A stretch of 64,000 bases of DNA. It comes from an uncultured Pseudoruegeria sp. GTDB lineage: Bacteria > Pseudomonadota > Alphaproteobacteria > Rhodobacterales > Rhodobacteraceae. Each line of letters begins with the position of its first letter. Position 1 is the first letter of the stretch. The stretch is from the NCBI GenBank assembly GCA_947498155.1, contig CANMJD010000003.1, forward strand, positions 372,001-436,000, given 5' to 3'. A program made the position numbers and the translations under genes. Under the pieces are notes generated by a model, which saw nothing but the letters and a program-made list of their open reading frames with translations, ran no database searches and had not been told where the DNA came from. Below, in pieces: positions 49,612 through 58,908 of the stretch.

Positions 49612-50670
49612 TTACATGTTTGTACGCAATAGGATTTCGATCCTGATCCGTTCTTGCGGCCCCGCAGAGCGACGTTTGTCGACGATGCCTTTCAAACGTC
49701 TTATGGCACTGCGCACGAGGTGACCGGCGTCCTGAACAACAAGCCCGTCAAGTTTGCCAGTCCGCAACGCTGTTTCGGTGAAGGGCGTGCGTTCATGGGC
49801 GATTTTAAATGTATCGTCAGGAACGCGCAGAGTTTCGAGAACCTGCAAGGGTACACGTGCTTCCGAAGATAAGACATATATTCCGAGGACATCGCTATGC
49901 GCTGCCAATGTGGCGGCGATGATTTCCTCGGCACGCTCCTCATTTCCGTATGTTTCGAGCGATGGTAAAATGCGCAAGTCAGGAAAATGTGCATTGATTT
50001 CCTGATCGAACCCGAGTCTCCGCTCCATGCTGTCGCGCGATGTCATACTTTCCGCGATAACCATGACAGATCCGACCCGCCCGCGTGAGGACTGGCCCAA
50101 TAGTAGCGCGGCAGTTGCCCCCGCAGAACGGTTGTCGACGCCGACCCAATCCGCGTTAAGCAGGGCCTGGTTCGAAATGAAGGGAAGTGCTGCAATATTG
50201 CGTTCTTGCAGTCGCATGATCGCATCCCGCACTTGCGGTGTTTCCGGGGCCATAATGGCGACCCCCGTGACATCATTGCTTGTAAGCGAAGCCAGATAGG
50301 TACCAATACTATGGGGATCATTGTCGTCGATATGGTGGATGTCACACCAAATGCGATCCGCTGCAAATTGATCGTTGGCTTCTTCAATCCTTGAAACGAT
50401 TGCCTGAAGGAACTGATCCCCTGATTTCGGAAGCGCGAAAACAAACCGGTAGCTTTGGGATTTGGCAAGGTTGGCAGCTTGCACATTGCGGACAAACCCC
50501 AACTCCGTGATTGCCCTATTCACGCGATCAACCGTGTCCTTTCGGACTCCGTGACGTCCATTCAGTACCCGATCCACTGTTGCTCGACTAACGCCTGCCG
50601 CCTTTGCGAGATCCTTTGTTGTCGGATGCACTATTGTTTTCTGGCTCATTCGGTTCTGCGTTTTTGTCAT
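49612..50670 (-). CDS. LacI-family regulator of the polyol/triose ABC operon
   Basis: This 352-residue LacI-type regulator has the helix-turn-helix TTKDLAKAAGVSRATVDRVLNGRHGV near residues 17-42, then a sugar-binding-protein-like domain. It is divergent from the ABC operon that starts at 50854. The pair of CACGTG palindromes at 50740 and 50770 in between is its likely operator. A second ATG at 50649 is an alternative start. The gene is convergent with iolG, with about 70 bases between them. Confidence 0.87.
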   Translation of the reverse strand: MTKTQNRMSQKTIVHPTTKDLAKAAGVSRATVDRVLNGRHGVRKDTVDRVNRAITELGFVRNVQAANLAKSQSYRFVFALPKSGDQFLQAIVSRIEEANDQFAADRIWCDIHHIDDNDPHSIGTYLASLTSNDVTGVAIMAPETPQVRDAIMRLQERNIAALPFISNQALLNADWVGVDNRSAGATAALLLGQSSRGRVGSVMVIAESMTSRDSMERRLGFDQEINAHFPDLRILPSLETYGNEERAEEIIAATLAAHSDVLGIYVLSSEARVPLQVLETLRVPDDTFKIAHERTPFTETALRTGKLDGLVVQDAGHLVRSAIRRLKGIVDKRRSAGPQERIRIEILLRTNM

Positions 50671-50739
50671 TTTATCAGGCTCTTATGCCACTAGATGTTA
50701 GGTGATTTTGTCTTGATACGCTATCTGCTTAGCAGTTTT

Positions 50740-50785
50740 TGAGGCACGTGTCTCAAAAAAAGCTTGCCTTGAGGCACGTGTCTCA
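50740..50785. promoter_or_regulatory. Tandem CACGTG operators between regulator and ABC operon
   Basis: TGAGGCACGTGTCTCA occurs twice, at 50740-50755 and 50770-50785. Each copy is a palindrome with one mismatched pair, and the centres are exactly 30 bases apart. They lie in the divergent gap of a LacI-type regulator and its target operon, with the central CG usual for that family. Confidence 0.75.
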
Positions 50786-50853
50786 TTAGCAATTTATATA
50801 TTCAGATTCGCGGCGGGGGGCCGCCTGACTGACATTTTGGGAGGAGATATCCA

Positions 50854-52173
50854 ATGAAATCCAGATTGCTTACTACAACAGCGGCAAGTGCAATGCTCTT
50901 GACCGGCGCAACCTCAGCACAGGCAGAAGACCTGACCTTGTGCTGGGCCGCTTGGGATCCAGCGAATGCACTGATTGAACTCAGTAAGGACTTTGAATCC
51001 AAATCCGGTCACAACATGAGCTTTGAATTTGTGCCCTGGACCAGCTTTGCGGATCGCATGCTGAATGAATTGAACTCTGGCGGACAACTATGCGACTTGA
51101 TGATTGGTGACAGCCAATGGATCGGAGGCGGTGCAGAGAATGGCCACTATGTAAAACTCAACGACTTTTTTGATGCCAACGGGATCACAATGGATGATTT
51201 CATCCCAGCAACTGTGACCGGCTACGCCGAATGGCCCAAAAACACCCCTAATTACTATGCATTGCCTGCCTTTGGCGATGTGGTTGGCTGGACCTACCGT
51301 AAAGATTGGTTTGAACGTCCTGAGCTTCAGGCGGAATTCCAGGATACGTATGGCCGTGCGCTCGACGTTCCCAATTCGCTGGAGGAATTAAAAGATATCG
51401 CACAGTTCTTTCAAGGACGTGAAATTGACGGGACAACCGTCTATGGCGCTGCGATCTACACAGAACGTGGATCAGAGGGCATCACGATGGGCGTAACGAA
51501 TGCCCTATATAACTATGGCTTCCAGTACGAAAACCCGGACAAACCTTATGATCTGGACGGGTTTGTCAATTCTGACGGCGCGATTGCAGGACTTGAGTTT
51601 TATAAAGAGCTGTACGACACAGCGGTGCCGCCTGGCTCTTCCAACTGGTATATGGGCGAAAATATTGATGCATATCGGTCCGGTCAGGTCGCTATGCAGA
51701 TGAACTTTGCGTTCATTTGGCCGGGAGTAGAGGCGGACGAGACTGTAGGCGGTGGAAAATCCGGCTATTTCCCGAACCCAGCCGGACCTGCGGGCCAATT
51801 TGCCCAGTTGGGCGGACAGGGTATCTCTGTTGTGGCCTATTCTGAAAAGCAGGATGCCGCCCTTGAATACATCCAGTGGTTTGCCCAACCAGAGGTTCAG
51901 GCCAAATGGTGGGAACTGGGGGGATATTCTGCCCTAAAGTCGGTTGTGGAGGACCCTGGCTTTGTGGATAGCCAGCCATATGCACAGACGTTTCTTGACT
52001 CAATGGCAATCGTAAAGGATTTCTGGGCTGAACCAGCCTACGCAGATCTTCTGTTGCCGATGCAAGAGCGCATTCACAACTATGTTGTTGCAGGCGAAGG
52101 CACCGCAAAAGAGGCACTTGATGGCCTTGAGCGCGATTGGGTCGAAGTCTTTGAAGACGAAGGCAAGATTTAA
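50854..52173 (+). CDS. Carbohydrate ABC transporter substrate-binding protein
   Basis: This 439-residue type II periplasmic binding protein of the MalE/UgpB-like group has the signal peptide MKSRLLTTTAASAMLLTGATSAQA. LCDLMIGDSQWIGGGAENGHYVKLNDFFDAN and VAMQMNFAFIWPGV are typical of the family. GGGAGG precedes the ATG. It is the first gene of the seven-gene operon ending in a dihydroxyacetone-kinase-type enzyme, so a polyol or triose-type ligand is likely. An inter-gene hairpin follows. Confidence 0.87.
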   Translation: MKSRLLTTTAASAMLLTGATSAQAEDLTLCWAAWDPANALIELSKDFESKSGHNMSFEFVPWTSFADRMLNELNSGGQLCDLMIGDSQWIGGGAENGHYVKLNDFFDANGITMDDFIPATVTGYAEWPKNTPNYYALPAFGDVVGWTYRKDWFERPELQAEFQDTYGRALDVPNSLEELKDIAQFFQGREIDGTTVYGAAIYTERGSEGITMGVTNALYNYGFQYENPDKPYDLDGFVNSDGAIAGLEFYKELYDTAVPPGSSNWYMGENIDAYRSGQVAMQMNFAFIWPGVEADETVGGGKSGYFPNPAGPAGQFAQLGGQGISVVAYSEKQDAALEYIQWFAQPEVQAKWWELGGYSALKSVVEDPGFVDSQPYAQTFLDSMAIVKDFWAEPAYADLLLPMQERIHNYVVAGEGTAKEALDGLERDWVEVFEDEGKI

Positions 52174-52180
52174 GCTCTCC

Positions 52181-52211
52181 GTGTCGGGCGATCGATCTTT
52201 TCGTCCGACAC
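52181..52211 (+). other. Intercistronic hairpin after the binding-protein gene
   Basis: GTGTCGG (52181-52187) pairs perfectly with CCGACAC (52205-52211) around a 17-base loop that includes GATCGATC. There is no T-run after it. It probably stabilises the upstream message; 52212-52313 shows nothing else. Confidence 0.5.
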
Positions 52212-52313
52212 ATGCCTTCCAACACCATAACAATCACAGAGATCGAAAAGGTTTCCCTTAACGATCATTTGCCTCGACCGCGCCCCGTTGCGCGGCTTGG
52301 AAAGGACTGTCCC

Positions 52314-53261
52314 ATGACTGCCAGCCCCATCGAAAAGATAGCTGTCAAAACGCCACAACAAGTGGCCCGCAAAATAAAAGGCCTGTCGGATAGAACGATC
52401 GCCTGGATATTTGTAGCGCCGACGATTTTCCTCTTACTAGCAGTCAATATCTTCCCGTTAATCTGGACGATACGGCTGAGCTTTACCAACTATCGTGTCA
52501 ACCGCCCGAACCGCGATGTGGAATGGGTCGGGTTGCGTAACTACGAGCGCATCCTGAATGACCCCGATATCTGGAATACCATGCAGGCAACGGCCCACTT
52601 TCTGATCTGGACGATTGTCCTGCAAGTTCTCATCGGATTCACGCTGGCCTATCTGATCAACAAGAAATTCAAAGGCAACGATCTCTGGACGACGATCATC
52701 GTCTTTCCGATGATGTTGTCACCCGCTGTTGTCGGCAATTTCTGGACCTTCCTCTATCAACCACAGATCGGGCTGTTTAATTATGTGGTCACGTTCTTTA
52801 CCGGTGGGGACCCAGCAAGTTTTTCGATGATCGGGGATGTGCATCTTGCGCCTTGGGCCATCGTAATCGCTGACACATGGATGTGGACGCCGTTTGTCAT
52901 GCTGATCTGTCTCGCAGGGTTACGGTCGATTCCAGATAGTATCTATGAAGCCGCCGAATGCGACCGAGCGAGCAAATGGCGGCAATTCTGGACAATAACC
53001 ATCCCGATGGCCCTACCCTTTCTGATGCTGGCGGTGCTGTTCCGTGGGATCGAGAACTTTAAAATGTTCGACCTTGTCGTGCAATTGACAGGCGGCGGCC
53101 CTGGAAACACCACCACCCTCACCTCCATCGACTTGAAGCGCGAAGCTTTTGAAAAGTGGCGCACCGGCTATTCCTCCGCTTATGCGGTCATCCTGTTTGT
53201 CACAGTGTTTGGACTTGCCTCGATCTACGTGAAGGCACTCAATAAGGTAAAAGAAAGATGA
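52314..53261 (+). CDS. Carbohydrate ABC transporter permease (MalF type)
   Basis: This 315-residue inner-membrane permease has about six helices. The EAA loop is IYEAAECDRASKWRQFWTITIPMALP near residue 225-250, and the family opening WIFVAPTIFLLLAVNIFPLIWTI is present. ATG 52314 follows AAAGGA and replaces the longer frame from 52212. It pairs with the MalG-type permease, whose start overlaps its stop by four bases. Confidence 0.9.
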   Translation: MTASPIEKIAVKTPQQVARKIKGLSDRTIAWIFVAPTIFLLLAVNIFPLIWTIRLSFTNYRVNRPNRDVEWVGLRNYERILNDPDIWNTMQATAHFLIWTIVLQVLIGFTLAYLINKKFKGNDLWTTIIVFPMMLSPAVVGNFWTFLYQPQIGLFNYVVTFFTGGDPASFSMIGDVHLAPWAIVIADTWMWTPFVMLICLAGLRSIPDSIYEAAECDRASKWRQFWTITIPMALPFLMLAVLFRGIENFKMFDLVVQLTGGGPGNTTTLTSIDLKREAFEKWRTGYSSAYAVILFVTVFGLASIYVKALNKVKER

Positions 53262-54196
53262 GTTTTTCAGTGACAGAGCCAACCAATGGCACCAAGTGGT
53301 TCGCTGGAATCGCCGTTATTGCCTACGCGGTTATCACCCTAATTCCGCTACTTTGGATAATTGCCACAGGCTTTAAATCCCCAACGGATTCTATTGCTTA
53401 CCCGCCGGTAGTGGTCTTTGAGCCGACACTGGAAGGATATGTGAACCTTTTCACAGATCGCACCCGTGCAACAGAGCAGATGCTGGAAGAAGCCGGTCCC
53501 CCGGAAACCTGGTATGATGAGATTGCCCGCGCACGAGGGACAGTCATCAGCGGGCCGTCACGCTATGGCGAACGGTTCCTGAACTCCGTCATAATCGGTT
53601 TCGGCTCAACGGCACTCTGTATGATTTTGGGGACAATGGCTGCCTATGCTTTCAGCCGGTTCAAAGTGCCGTTGAAGGACGATTTGCTGTTCTTCATCCT
53701 ATCGACACGGATGATGCCACCTATCGCGGTCGCCATCCCGGTTTTCCTTATGTTTCGGAATATCGGTCTGAACGACACGCATCTGGGAATGATCCTGTTA
53801 TATACCGCTGTGAACCTGTCGCTGTCAGTTTGGTTGTTGAAAGGTTTCATTGATGAAATCCCGACCGAATACGAAGAAGCAGCCCTGATTGATGGGTACA
53901 CGCGGTTTCAGGCTTTCTACAAGGTCGTGCTGCCGCAGGCAGCCACAGGCATCGCGTCTACGGCTATCTTCTGTCTGATTTTTGCGTGGAACGAATACGC
54001 CTTTGCGGTGCTTCTGACGTCAGGGACGGCCCAAACAGCACCACCGTTCATTCCCAATATCATCGGCGTGAACGGCAAAGATTGGCCTGCTGTCGCTGCG
54101 GGCGCCACGATCTTCCTCGTGCCGGTCATGGTCTTCACAGTTCTATTGCGCAAGCACCTGCTGCGCGGCATCACATTTGGAGCAGTTCGCAAATGA
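53258..54196 (+). CDS. Carbohydrate ABC transporter permease (MalG type)
   Basis: This 312-residue permease has about six helices. The EAA loop is YEEAALIDGYTRFQAFYKVVLPQAATG and the opening is AVITLIPLLWIIATGFKSPTD. A longer periplasmic segment between helices 1 and 2 (TDRTRATEQMLEEAGPPETWYDEIARARG) is seen. Its ends overlap both neighbours by four bases, showing one translation unit. Confidence 0.9.
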   Translation: MSFSVTEPTNGTKWFAGIAVIAYAVITLIPLLWIIATGFKSPTDSIAYPPVVVFEPTLEGYVNLFTDRTRATEQMLEEAGPPETWYDEIARARGTVISGPSRYGERFLNSVIIGFGSTALCMILGTMAAYAFSRFKVPLKDDLLFFILSTRMMPPIAVAIPVFLMFRNIGLNDTHLGMILLYTAVNLSLSVWLLKGFIDEIPTEYEEAALIDGYTRFQAFYKVVLPQAATGIASTAIFCLIFAWNEYAFAVLLTSGTAQTAPPFIPNIIGVNGKDWPAVAAGATIFLVPVMVFTVLLRKHLLRGITFGAVRK

Positions 54197-54381
54197 GTAC
54201 TTTTATCAATGGTCTTATGCGGTTGCGCCGGGGTCCATGGGAGATGGTCGCCTCTATCCTGATCGCTGTCGGTGTTGTGATGCTGATGCAGCCCTTCGCG
54301 TTGGGGATCTACACCTACTCCTTCATCGTCACACTTGTCGGCACGGTGATGTTCATCATCGTCAGCCATTTTCCGGAGTAA
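54193..54381 (+). CDS. Small membrane protein of the ABC operon, 62 aa
   Basis: The 62-residue protein starts MSTFINGLMRLRRGPWEMVA and has two membrane helices (MVASILIAVGVVMLMQPFAL and YSFIVTLVGTVMFIIVSHF). The start overlaps the permease stop as ATGA and the ATPase gene follows four bases later. Glycerol-type ABC operons of rhizobia (GlpSTPQV) carry a small membrane protein in a similar place. That supports a real transporter-associated gene, but its action is unknown. Confidence 0.7.
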   Translation: MSTFINGLMRLRRGPWEMVASILIAVGVVMLMQPFALGIYTYSFIVTLVGTVMFIIVSHFPE

Positions 54382-54384
54382 CCC

Positions 54385-55482
54385 ATGGCACAAATACGTA
54401 TCGAAAACATACGCAAGGACTTCGGCAGTTTCACCGCCGTGCAATCTTCCAGCTTTACCATCGAAGACGGAGAATTCTTCATGCTTCTGGGCCCATCCGG
54501 CTGTGGCAAAACAACAACTCTGCGCATGATGGCAGGGCTGGAATTACCAACAAAGGGAGAGATTTACATCGATGGCGATGAGGTTGGTATGAAACCTGCC
54601 AGCCAGCGCGACATCGCCTTCGTCTTTCAGATGTTTGCGCTTTATCCACATATGAACGTTCGCAAGAACATCAGCTATCCGCTGAAAAGCCAAGGCATGT
54701 CGGGTTCTGCAATCAAGCAGAAAGTCGGCGAGATCGCAGAAATCCTCGGCATCACCGACATTCTGGACCGGCCTGTCGGCGGATTATCGGGTGGGGACCG
54801 GCAGCGCGTGGCCCTTGGGCGGGCCATTGTACGCAACCCCAAGGCGTTCTTCATGGACGAACCTTTGGGCGCGTTGGATGCAGAATTCCGCGAACACATG
54901 TCAGAAGAATTGCGTGCACTTCATGATCGTATGAATGCAACAACGGTTTACGTCACGCACGACCAGCTGGAAGCAATGCAGATGGGCGATAAGATCGTGG
55001 TGATGAACCACGGCGTGGTGGAGCAGTTCGGCGTACCGCAAGATATATACGACTGGCCTGCCACCAAGTTTGTGGCGGAGTTCATTGGCTCACCACCGAT
55101 GAACTTTCTCGACTTTCACGGCATGGCTGGCTCTGGCCAGACCTCCGTGTCCTTCGGAGAGACCAGTTTTGACATCCCCCGCCTCATTGACGGAGAAAAC
55201 GGTGATCTGACATTGGGAATCCGACCGGAACATATCCGGCTTGATGACACGGCAGCATATCGTGGTGAGGTGACGGCAGTGGAATATCTTGGAACCACTC
55301 AGATCATCTCTCTGAATACCGCAAACGGCACAATAAAAGCACGATCTGCGTCATCCAATGCCGTAAGGGTCGGCGAAAGAACCGGCCTATCGTTTGACCC
55401 GCGTACGGTCACGATCTTCAACGCAGAAACAGGGCGAGCCTTGAAAAGCGAAGCAAATGCGGGAGTACAGTCAAATGGCTGA
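54385..55482 (+). CDS. Carbohydrate ABC transporter ATPase (MalK/UgpC type), first copy
   Basis: This 365-residue ATPase has Walker A GPSGCGKTT, signature LSGGDRQR, Walker B AFFMDEPLGALD, the H-loop VTHDQ and a C-terminal TOBE domain (LTLGIRPEHIRLDD and so on). The signature carries Asp in place of the common Gln or Glu (GGDRQ). A second, different ATPase follows, as in the GlpS/GlpT pair of glycerol importers, so the two probably form a heterodimer. Confidence 0.9.
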   Translation: MAQIRIENIRKDFGSFTAVQSSSFTIEDGEFFMLLGPSGCGKTTTLRMMAGLELPTKGEIYIDGDEVGMKPASQRDIAFVFQMFALYPHMNVRKNISYPLKSQGMSGSAIKQKVGEIAEILGITDILDRPVGGLSGGDRQRVALGRAIVRNPKAFFMDEPLGALDAEFREHMSEELRALHDRMNATTVYVTHDQLEAMQMGDKIVVMNHGVVEQFGVPQDIYDWPATKFVAEFIGSPPMNFLDFHGMAGSGQTSVSFGETSFDIPRLIDGENGDLTLGIRPEHIRLDDTAAYRGEVTAVEYLGTTQIISLNTANGTIKARSASSNAVRVGERTGLSFDPRTVTIFNAETGRALKSEANAGVQSNG

Positions 55483-56470
55483 GATAACTTTAACAGGCGT
55501 TTCGAAGTACTTCGGAGACGACATTGCACTGGAAAACCTGAGCTTGACCGTACCAGACGGCGCTTTTGTTGTGCTTCTTGGGCCAACCGGCGCAGGAAAG
55601 ACAACGACGTTGCGCATGGTTTCGGGGCTCGACACGCCGGATAGCGGATCGGTCAGCATCGGTGGGCGGGACATGGCAGGGATGACGCCGGCGCAGCGGG
55701 ACGTGGCGATGGTGTTCCAGCAATACTCGTTATATCCGCATTTAACGGTGCGCGAAAATCTCGAGTTTCCGTTGAAATCTCCGGTCCTGCGGACACCCAA
55801 ATCCGACATTGATCGCAAAGTCGGAGAAGTCGCCGAAGTGCTTCAGATCAGCCACAAGCTTGATAACAAGGCAACCGCTTTGTCTGGTGGGGAAATGCAA
55901 CGGGTTTCTATCGGGCGCGCTCTGGTGCGCAATCCCTCGGTCTATCTCATGGATGAGCCCCTGAGCTCATTGGATGCAAAATTGCGGTCGGATTTACGTG
56001 TTGAACTTAAGAACATACAAGCCAATTCCGGCGCGACGCTTTTATACGTGACCCACGATCAAATCGAAGCCATGACCATGGCAACCCATGTGGGCGTGTT
56101 GGACAATGGCAGGCTGGTACAGTTTGGCAGCCCGCGTGAGATTTATGAAAACCCTGTCAGCGTTTACGCTGCCAGTCGGCTTGGCCAACCGCGTATCAAC
56201 GTCTTGCCTGCGGATATCTTCGGCGGCGCCCCTGCGTCCGCCACGACGATAGGTTTACGACCGGAACACATCGTTCAAGGCGACGGGGAAGACAGCATGG
56301 TGAAACGGGTGGAACATCTCGGCGATCAAACGCGTCTGCACCTGTCTTTCAAAGACCAAGATCTCATTACCGTAACCGACGCACATACCCGGCTTAAACA
56401 TGGGGATATCGTCAAAATTCGGCCGGAAAATCCATACTACTTCGATGCGGCTGGAACACGCGTTGCTTGA
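55475..56470 (+). CDS. Carbohydrate ABC transporter ATPase (MalK type), second copy
   Basis: This 331-residue ATPase has Walker A GPTGAGKTT, signature LSGGEMQRVSIGRAL, Walker B VYLMDEPLSSLDAKL and the H-loop VTHDQIEAM. A shorter TOBE region follows (TTIGLRPEHIVQGDGED). ATG 55475 follows GGGAG and overlaps the preceding stop by 8 bases; a frame start at 55457 is less likely. It is clearly a separate paralogue of the preceding ATPase, not a tandem copy. Confidence 0.9.
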   Translation: MAEITLTGVSKYFGDDIALENLSLTVPDGAFVVLLGPTGAGKTTTLRMVSGLDTPDSGSVSIGGRDMAGMTPAQRDVAMVFQQYSLYPHLTVRENLEFPLKSPVLRTPKSDIDRKVGEVAEVLQISHKLDNKATALSGGEMQRVSIGRALVRNPSVYLMDEPLSSLDAKLRSDLRVELKNIQANSGATLLYVTHDQIEAMTMATHVGVLDNGRLVQFGSPREIYENPVSVYAASRLGQPRINVLPADIFGGAPASATTIGLRPEHIVQGDGEDSMVKRVEHLGDQTRLHLSFKDQDLITVTDAHTRLKHGDIVKIRPENPYYFDAAGTRVA

Positions 56471-56482
56471 TTGGGGAAACAG

Positions 56483-58102
56483 ATGAAACAGTTTATAAAC
56501 AATAAAGAAGACATCGTCACCGAGGCCATTGACGGCACAATAGCGGCCTCTGGCGGCGCACTCACCCGCCTTGATGGCTATCCCCATATTCGTGTGGTTG
56601 TCCGTAGCGATTGGGACAAATCCAAAGTTGCCTTGGTCTCCGGCGGGGGCTCTGGCCATGAACCGGCGCATGCGGGTTTTGTGGGGAAAGGTATGCTAAC
56701 GGCAGCCGTTTGCGGCGATGTCTTTGCCTCACCCTCTGTTGATGCCGTGCTTGCCGGAATTCTTGCAGTGACAGGGCCCGCGGGATGTTTGTTGATTGTA
56801 AAAAACTACACCGGCGATCGCCTGAACTTTGGTCTGGCCGCAGAGCGCGCCCGCGCCTTTGGGCACAAAGTAAGCATTGTCATCGTAGACGACGACATTG
56901 CTCTGCCTGATCTGCCGCAAGCTCGCGGTTTGGCAGGGACATTGTTCGTTCATAAAATCGCAGGGGCGATGGCCGAAAACGGGGCAAATCTGGCGGCCTG
57001 CACTTTGGCAGCCGAACGCGTCATCAAGGCCAGCCACAGTATTGGCATGTCGCTGGATACCTGCACCGTACCGGGGTCATTAAAAGAGGACCGGATTCCG
57101 ATCGGCATGGCGGAGCTAGGCTTGGGCATCCATGGCGAAGCGGGCGTAGAACAGGTCGCCTCTATAGGGGCAAAAAATGCAATGGCGCAGGTGGTTGAAA
57201 GACTATCGGCCAACATGCCAAAAACACCGCATGTGGCGCTTGTTAACAACCTCGGTGGCTCCTCGGTGCTAGAGATGTCGGTCCTGACAAAAGAGCTGTT
57301 GGACACACCAATGGGCGAACACCTTAAGCTTTTAGTCGGTCCGGATGCCATGATGACCGCACTAGATATGCATGGTTTCTCTGTTTCTGTGATGGAGTTG
57401 TCAAACGGCGATGAAGCCCTGCTAAAACAACCCGTAAATGCACCAGGTTGGCCTGAATGCATTTCGGTTCAATACGCAGACATCTTGCCGTTGCCGGATG
57501 GCTTGTCCCCGATCCGCGCACCGGCCTCTCCGCACCCGGCGACCAAAGCGTTTCTGACCGAGTGCTGCGAAGTTTTGATCGCATCGGAACAGGACCTGAA
57601 TTTACTCGATGCGAAATCCGGTGACGGCGATACGGGCTCGACACTTGCCTCTGCCGCGCGTGCCTTGATCGAAGCAATGGATACGCTGCCACTCGCCGAT
57701 CACACGCAGCTTTATCGCGCAATGGGACTGGAACTCAGTCAGACAATGGGTGGCTCCTCTGGCGTCCTGCTGGCAATTTTCTTTGCCGCAGCAGGGGATG
57801 CATCCTCTTCGGGGATGCCAATGCGAGAAGCTTTGCGCGCCGGTTTGGATCGAATGCGACAGATCGGGGGGGCCAACCCGGGCGATAGAACAATGGTCGA
57901 TGCACTGGCACCTGCACTGGAAGGCATGAAGGATGGAATGCAGTCGGCTGCAGATGCGGCACGCGCGGGGGCAAATTATACGGCAACGCTTACGCAGGCC
58001 AAAGCCGGACGCGCGACCTATATCAACGCAGAGCAGTTAGACGGTCATATCGATCCGGGCGCAGAGGCGGTCGCGCGCCTCTTTGAGCATCTTGCCAGAT
58101 AA
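56483..58102 (+). CDS. Fused DhaK-DhaL dihydroxyacetone/erythrulose-type kinase
   Basis: This 539-residue ATP-dependent kinase has a DhaK part (1 to about 325) with SGGGSGHEPAHAGFVGKGM and GIHGEAGVEQV, which carries the substrate-binding His. The DhaL part (about 360-539) has SGDGDTGSTLA, MGGSSGVLLAIFF and NPGDRTMVDALAP for Mg-ATP. The two-domain fusion is the ATP-dependent type used for dihydroxyacetone, glyceraldehyde or erythrulose. ATG 56483 follows GGGGAAA; an upstream TTG is possible. As last gene of the ABC operon it phosphorylates the imported compound or its oxidised form. Confidence 0.88.
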   Translation: MKQFINNKEDIVTEAIDGTIAASGGALTRLDGYPHIRVVVRSDWDKSKVALVSGGGSGHEPAHAGFVGKGMLTAAVCGDVFASPSVDAVLAGILAVTGPAGCLLIVKNYTGDRLNFGLAAERARAFGHKVSIVIVDDDIALPDLPQARGLAGTLFVHKIAGAMAENGANLAACTLAAERVIKASHSIGMSLDTCTVPGSLKEDRIPIGMAELGLGIHGEAGVEQVASIGAKNAMAQVVERLSANMPKTPHVALVNNLGGSSVLEMSVLTKELLDTPMGEHLKLLVGPDAMMTALDMHGFSVSVMELSNGDEALLKQPVNAPGWPECISVQYADILPLPDGLSPIRAPASPHPATKAFLTECCEVLIASEQDLNLLDAKSGDGDTGSTLASAARALIEAMDTLPLADHTQLYRAMGLELSQTMGGSSGVLLAIFFAAAGDASSSGMPMREALRAGLDRMRQIGGANPGDRTMVDALAPALEGMKDGMQSAADAARAGANYTATLTQAKAGRATYINAEQLDGHIDPGAEAVARLFEHLAR

Positions 58103-58418
58103 GAAGTACAAGGTTTAGCTGTGCACTCTGGGCCTGCCACAATCGAATATTTCAACAATGCGCGCGCGTCATCAACGCCACGGGTGACGCGCGTACCCAA
58201 AACGGTTCAGCGCCCATTACGCCAATTTGGCTGCCATACAAAAAGGTTGTTTTCATATTCCTGATCTTCCTTGAAACAAGCGGCGCCAGCAATTCGGCAA
58301 TTTGGTTGCGCAACCAGATATGGGGAAGTGAGGCTGAGTACCGCCGGTGCCAAACCATAGCAAGTTGCGCTGTCGGGACGGGCATCGGCGGCTGCAAAAC
58401 TGAATAACCCTTAGTTTT

Positions 58419-58655
58419 CTAGACACCTTCTTGGTTGACGTTGCGCTGTCTGTGTTCGAAATCGACGGGCGACAGCATACCGTTTCTGACATGTTTGCGT
58501 TTCGGGTTATAGAACATTTCAATGCAGTCGAAGATGTCCTGTCTCGTTTGCTCGCGGGTCTTGTATGTTCGCCGTCGGATGCGTTCACGTTAGAGCAGGT
58601 TGAAGAAACTCTCCGCGACCGCATTGTCATGGCAATTTCCACGCCTGCTCATCTA
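58419..58655 (-). pseudogene. IS3-family transposase (OrfB) C-terminal remnant
   Basis: On the minus strand the frame reads MSRRGNCHDNAVAESFFNLL, a stop codon, then RERIRRRTYKTREQTRQDI and a C-terminus with YNPKRKHVRNGMLSPVDFE. This is the end of an IS3/IS150-type integrase-core transposase, including the NAVAESFF block with its catalytic Glu. The in-frame stop within it and the missing N-terminal half show it is dead. The gap 58103-58418 contains no other feature that I recognise. Confidence 0.8.
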
Positions 58656-58710
58656 ATGTTCAATGTTGAGGCAATGGCACATCCTGCGTACCGAAAAGGT
58701 CGGGAAAAAA

Positions 58711-58908
58711 ATGTCTACAATACTGGGGGCTATTCACTCTGAGAATGGCTTTATCGCAACCGAAGTAGACGTCAGCGGGTGGGACGTGTCTGACGTCAGA
58801 CAATGCGGAGACTGCTATTGGAAGAACTCCGACGTGGAGAAATTTCTCAGGTGGATCTTCACAACGCGGGTAAACGGATCAACGGAAGCTATCTTACAAG
58901 ATTTTTGA
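58711..58908 (+). other. Doubtful 65-codon ORF in a gene-poor stretch
   Basis: An ATG-started frame beginning MSTILGAIHSENGFIATEVD and containing WDVSDVRQCGDCYWKN is open here, next to the IS3 fragment. Another frame (58803-59009) and a third (about 58980-59128, ending CAAYCETY) also look partly protein-like. The whole stretch 58656-59236 may be one decayed gene broken by frameshifts. I recognise no family in any of the three. Confidence 0.2.

Noticed and set aside
58431-58742. Plus-strand frame of 103 codons beginning MVDVALSVFEIDGRQHTVSD
   Set aside because: It is the complement of the IS3 transposase fragment, which reads as a known protein on the other strand.
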